Shown: positions 7,347-7,391 of the stretch, piece by piece
Layout of the letters: every line of letters begins with the position of its first letter
Numbering within the stretch: the stretch's first letter is position 1
Assembly (NCBI GenBank): GCA_021779635.1
Contig: JAJYAH010000339.1
Span: 1 to 7,391 of the forward strand
Direction of reading: 5' to 3'
Source: Pseudomonadota bacterium
GTDB taxonomy: Bacteria; Pseudomonadota; Alphaproteobacteria; Rhizobiales; Xanthobacteraceae
Length of the DNA stretch: 7,391 nucleotides
Program-made: the position numbers and the translations under genes
Notes under the pieces: model-generated
Told to the model about the DNA's origin: nothing
The model's database searches: none
The model's input: the letters and a program-made list of their open reading frames with translations, nothing else

Positions 7347-7382
7347 TTGCGCCGCAGGCCCCGGACGGCTTATATAGGCCGT
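7347..7382 (+). promoter_or_regulatory. possible outward-facing promoter overlapping an 18-bp near-palindrome
   Basis: On the plus strand, TTGCGC (7347-7352) and TATATA (7371-7376) are 18 bases apart, a plausible sigma-70 type pair that would start transcription just before the window ends, serving a gene to the right. The TATATA sits at the centre of ACGGCTTATATAGGCCGT (7365-7382), which matches its own reverse complement at 8 of 9 base pairs. The symmetry could be an operator, or allow a -10 element on either strand, or be chance. The downstream gene is not visible. Confidence 0.3.
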
Positions 7383-7391
7383 AATTCCCGT

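Noticed and set aside
7296..7391. Possible plus-strand gene start: ATG 7296 with AAGGA 8 bases upstream, open to the window end
   Set aside because: The 32 codons are Arg-rich with several AGG and an ATA codon and cross the candidate TATATA promoter, so they look non-coding; the window ends too early to exclude it fully.

Overview
The window looks like a chromosomal housekeeping stretch from a high-GC alphaproteobacterium of the Bradyrhizobium/Rhodopseudomonas group. That assignment rests on protein character (an IspH, an APH-fold homoserine kinase and an RNase H in one short operon, plus a DUF924 protein), on the strong G/C bias at third codon positions, and on an intergenic palindrome that resembles repeats I remember from Bradyrhizobium. 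I could not run a search, so the genus is an inference.

Left half, + strand. Positions 1-65 may be the last codons of an unidentified gene, followed by a small hairpin that could be its terminator. Next is a secreted D-alanyl-D-alanine carboxypeptidase (peptidase S11) with a long Lys/Ala/Pro-rich tail, closed by a clear intrinsic terminator. A full-length long-chain fatty acyl-CoA synthetase (FadD) follows with its own ribosome binding site. A DUF924 protein of unknown function sits 27 bases downstream and may share its transcript. Then comes a Prx5-type, single-cysteine peroxiredoxin with a good ribosome binding site.

Right half, - strand. ispH, thrB and rnhA (in transcription order, from position 7228 down to 4816) form a compact operon: 5 bases separate ispH from thrB, and the thrB stop overlaps the rnhA GTG start in the sequence GTGA. 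The operon converges on the peroxiredoxin gene. The 106-base convergent gap holds a REP-like palindrome. The last 163 bases are the ispH upstream region, with a possible promoter for ispH and an 18-base near-palindrome around TATATA that may be part of a promoter pointing out of the window.

Functionally the genes cover cell-wall trimming, fatty acid activation, peroxide removal, isoprenoid precursor synthesis (MEP pathway), threonine synthesis and RNA-DNA hybrid removal. All recognised enzymes keep their catalytic residues and full length. I found no CRISPR array, mobile element, RNA gene, toxin-antitoxin pair or defence system, and I see no convincing undescribed system here. The points most worth a second look are the REP-like element, the near-palindromic promoter region at the right edge, the basic tail of the carboxypeptidase, the altered active-site loop of the peroxiredoxin and the DUF924 gene behind fadD.
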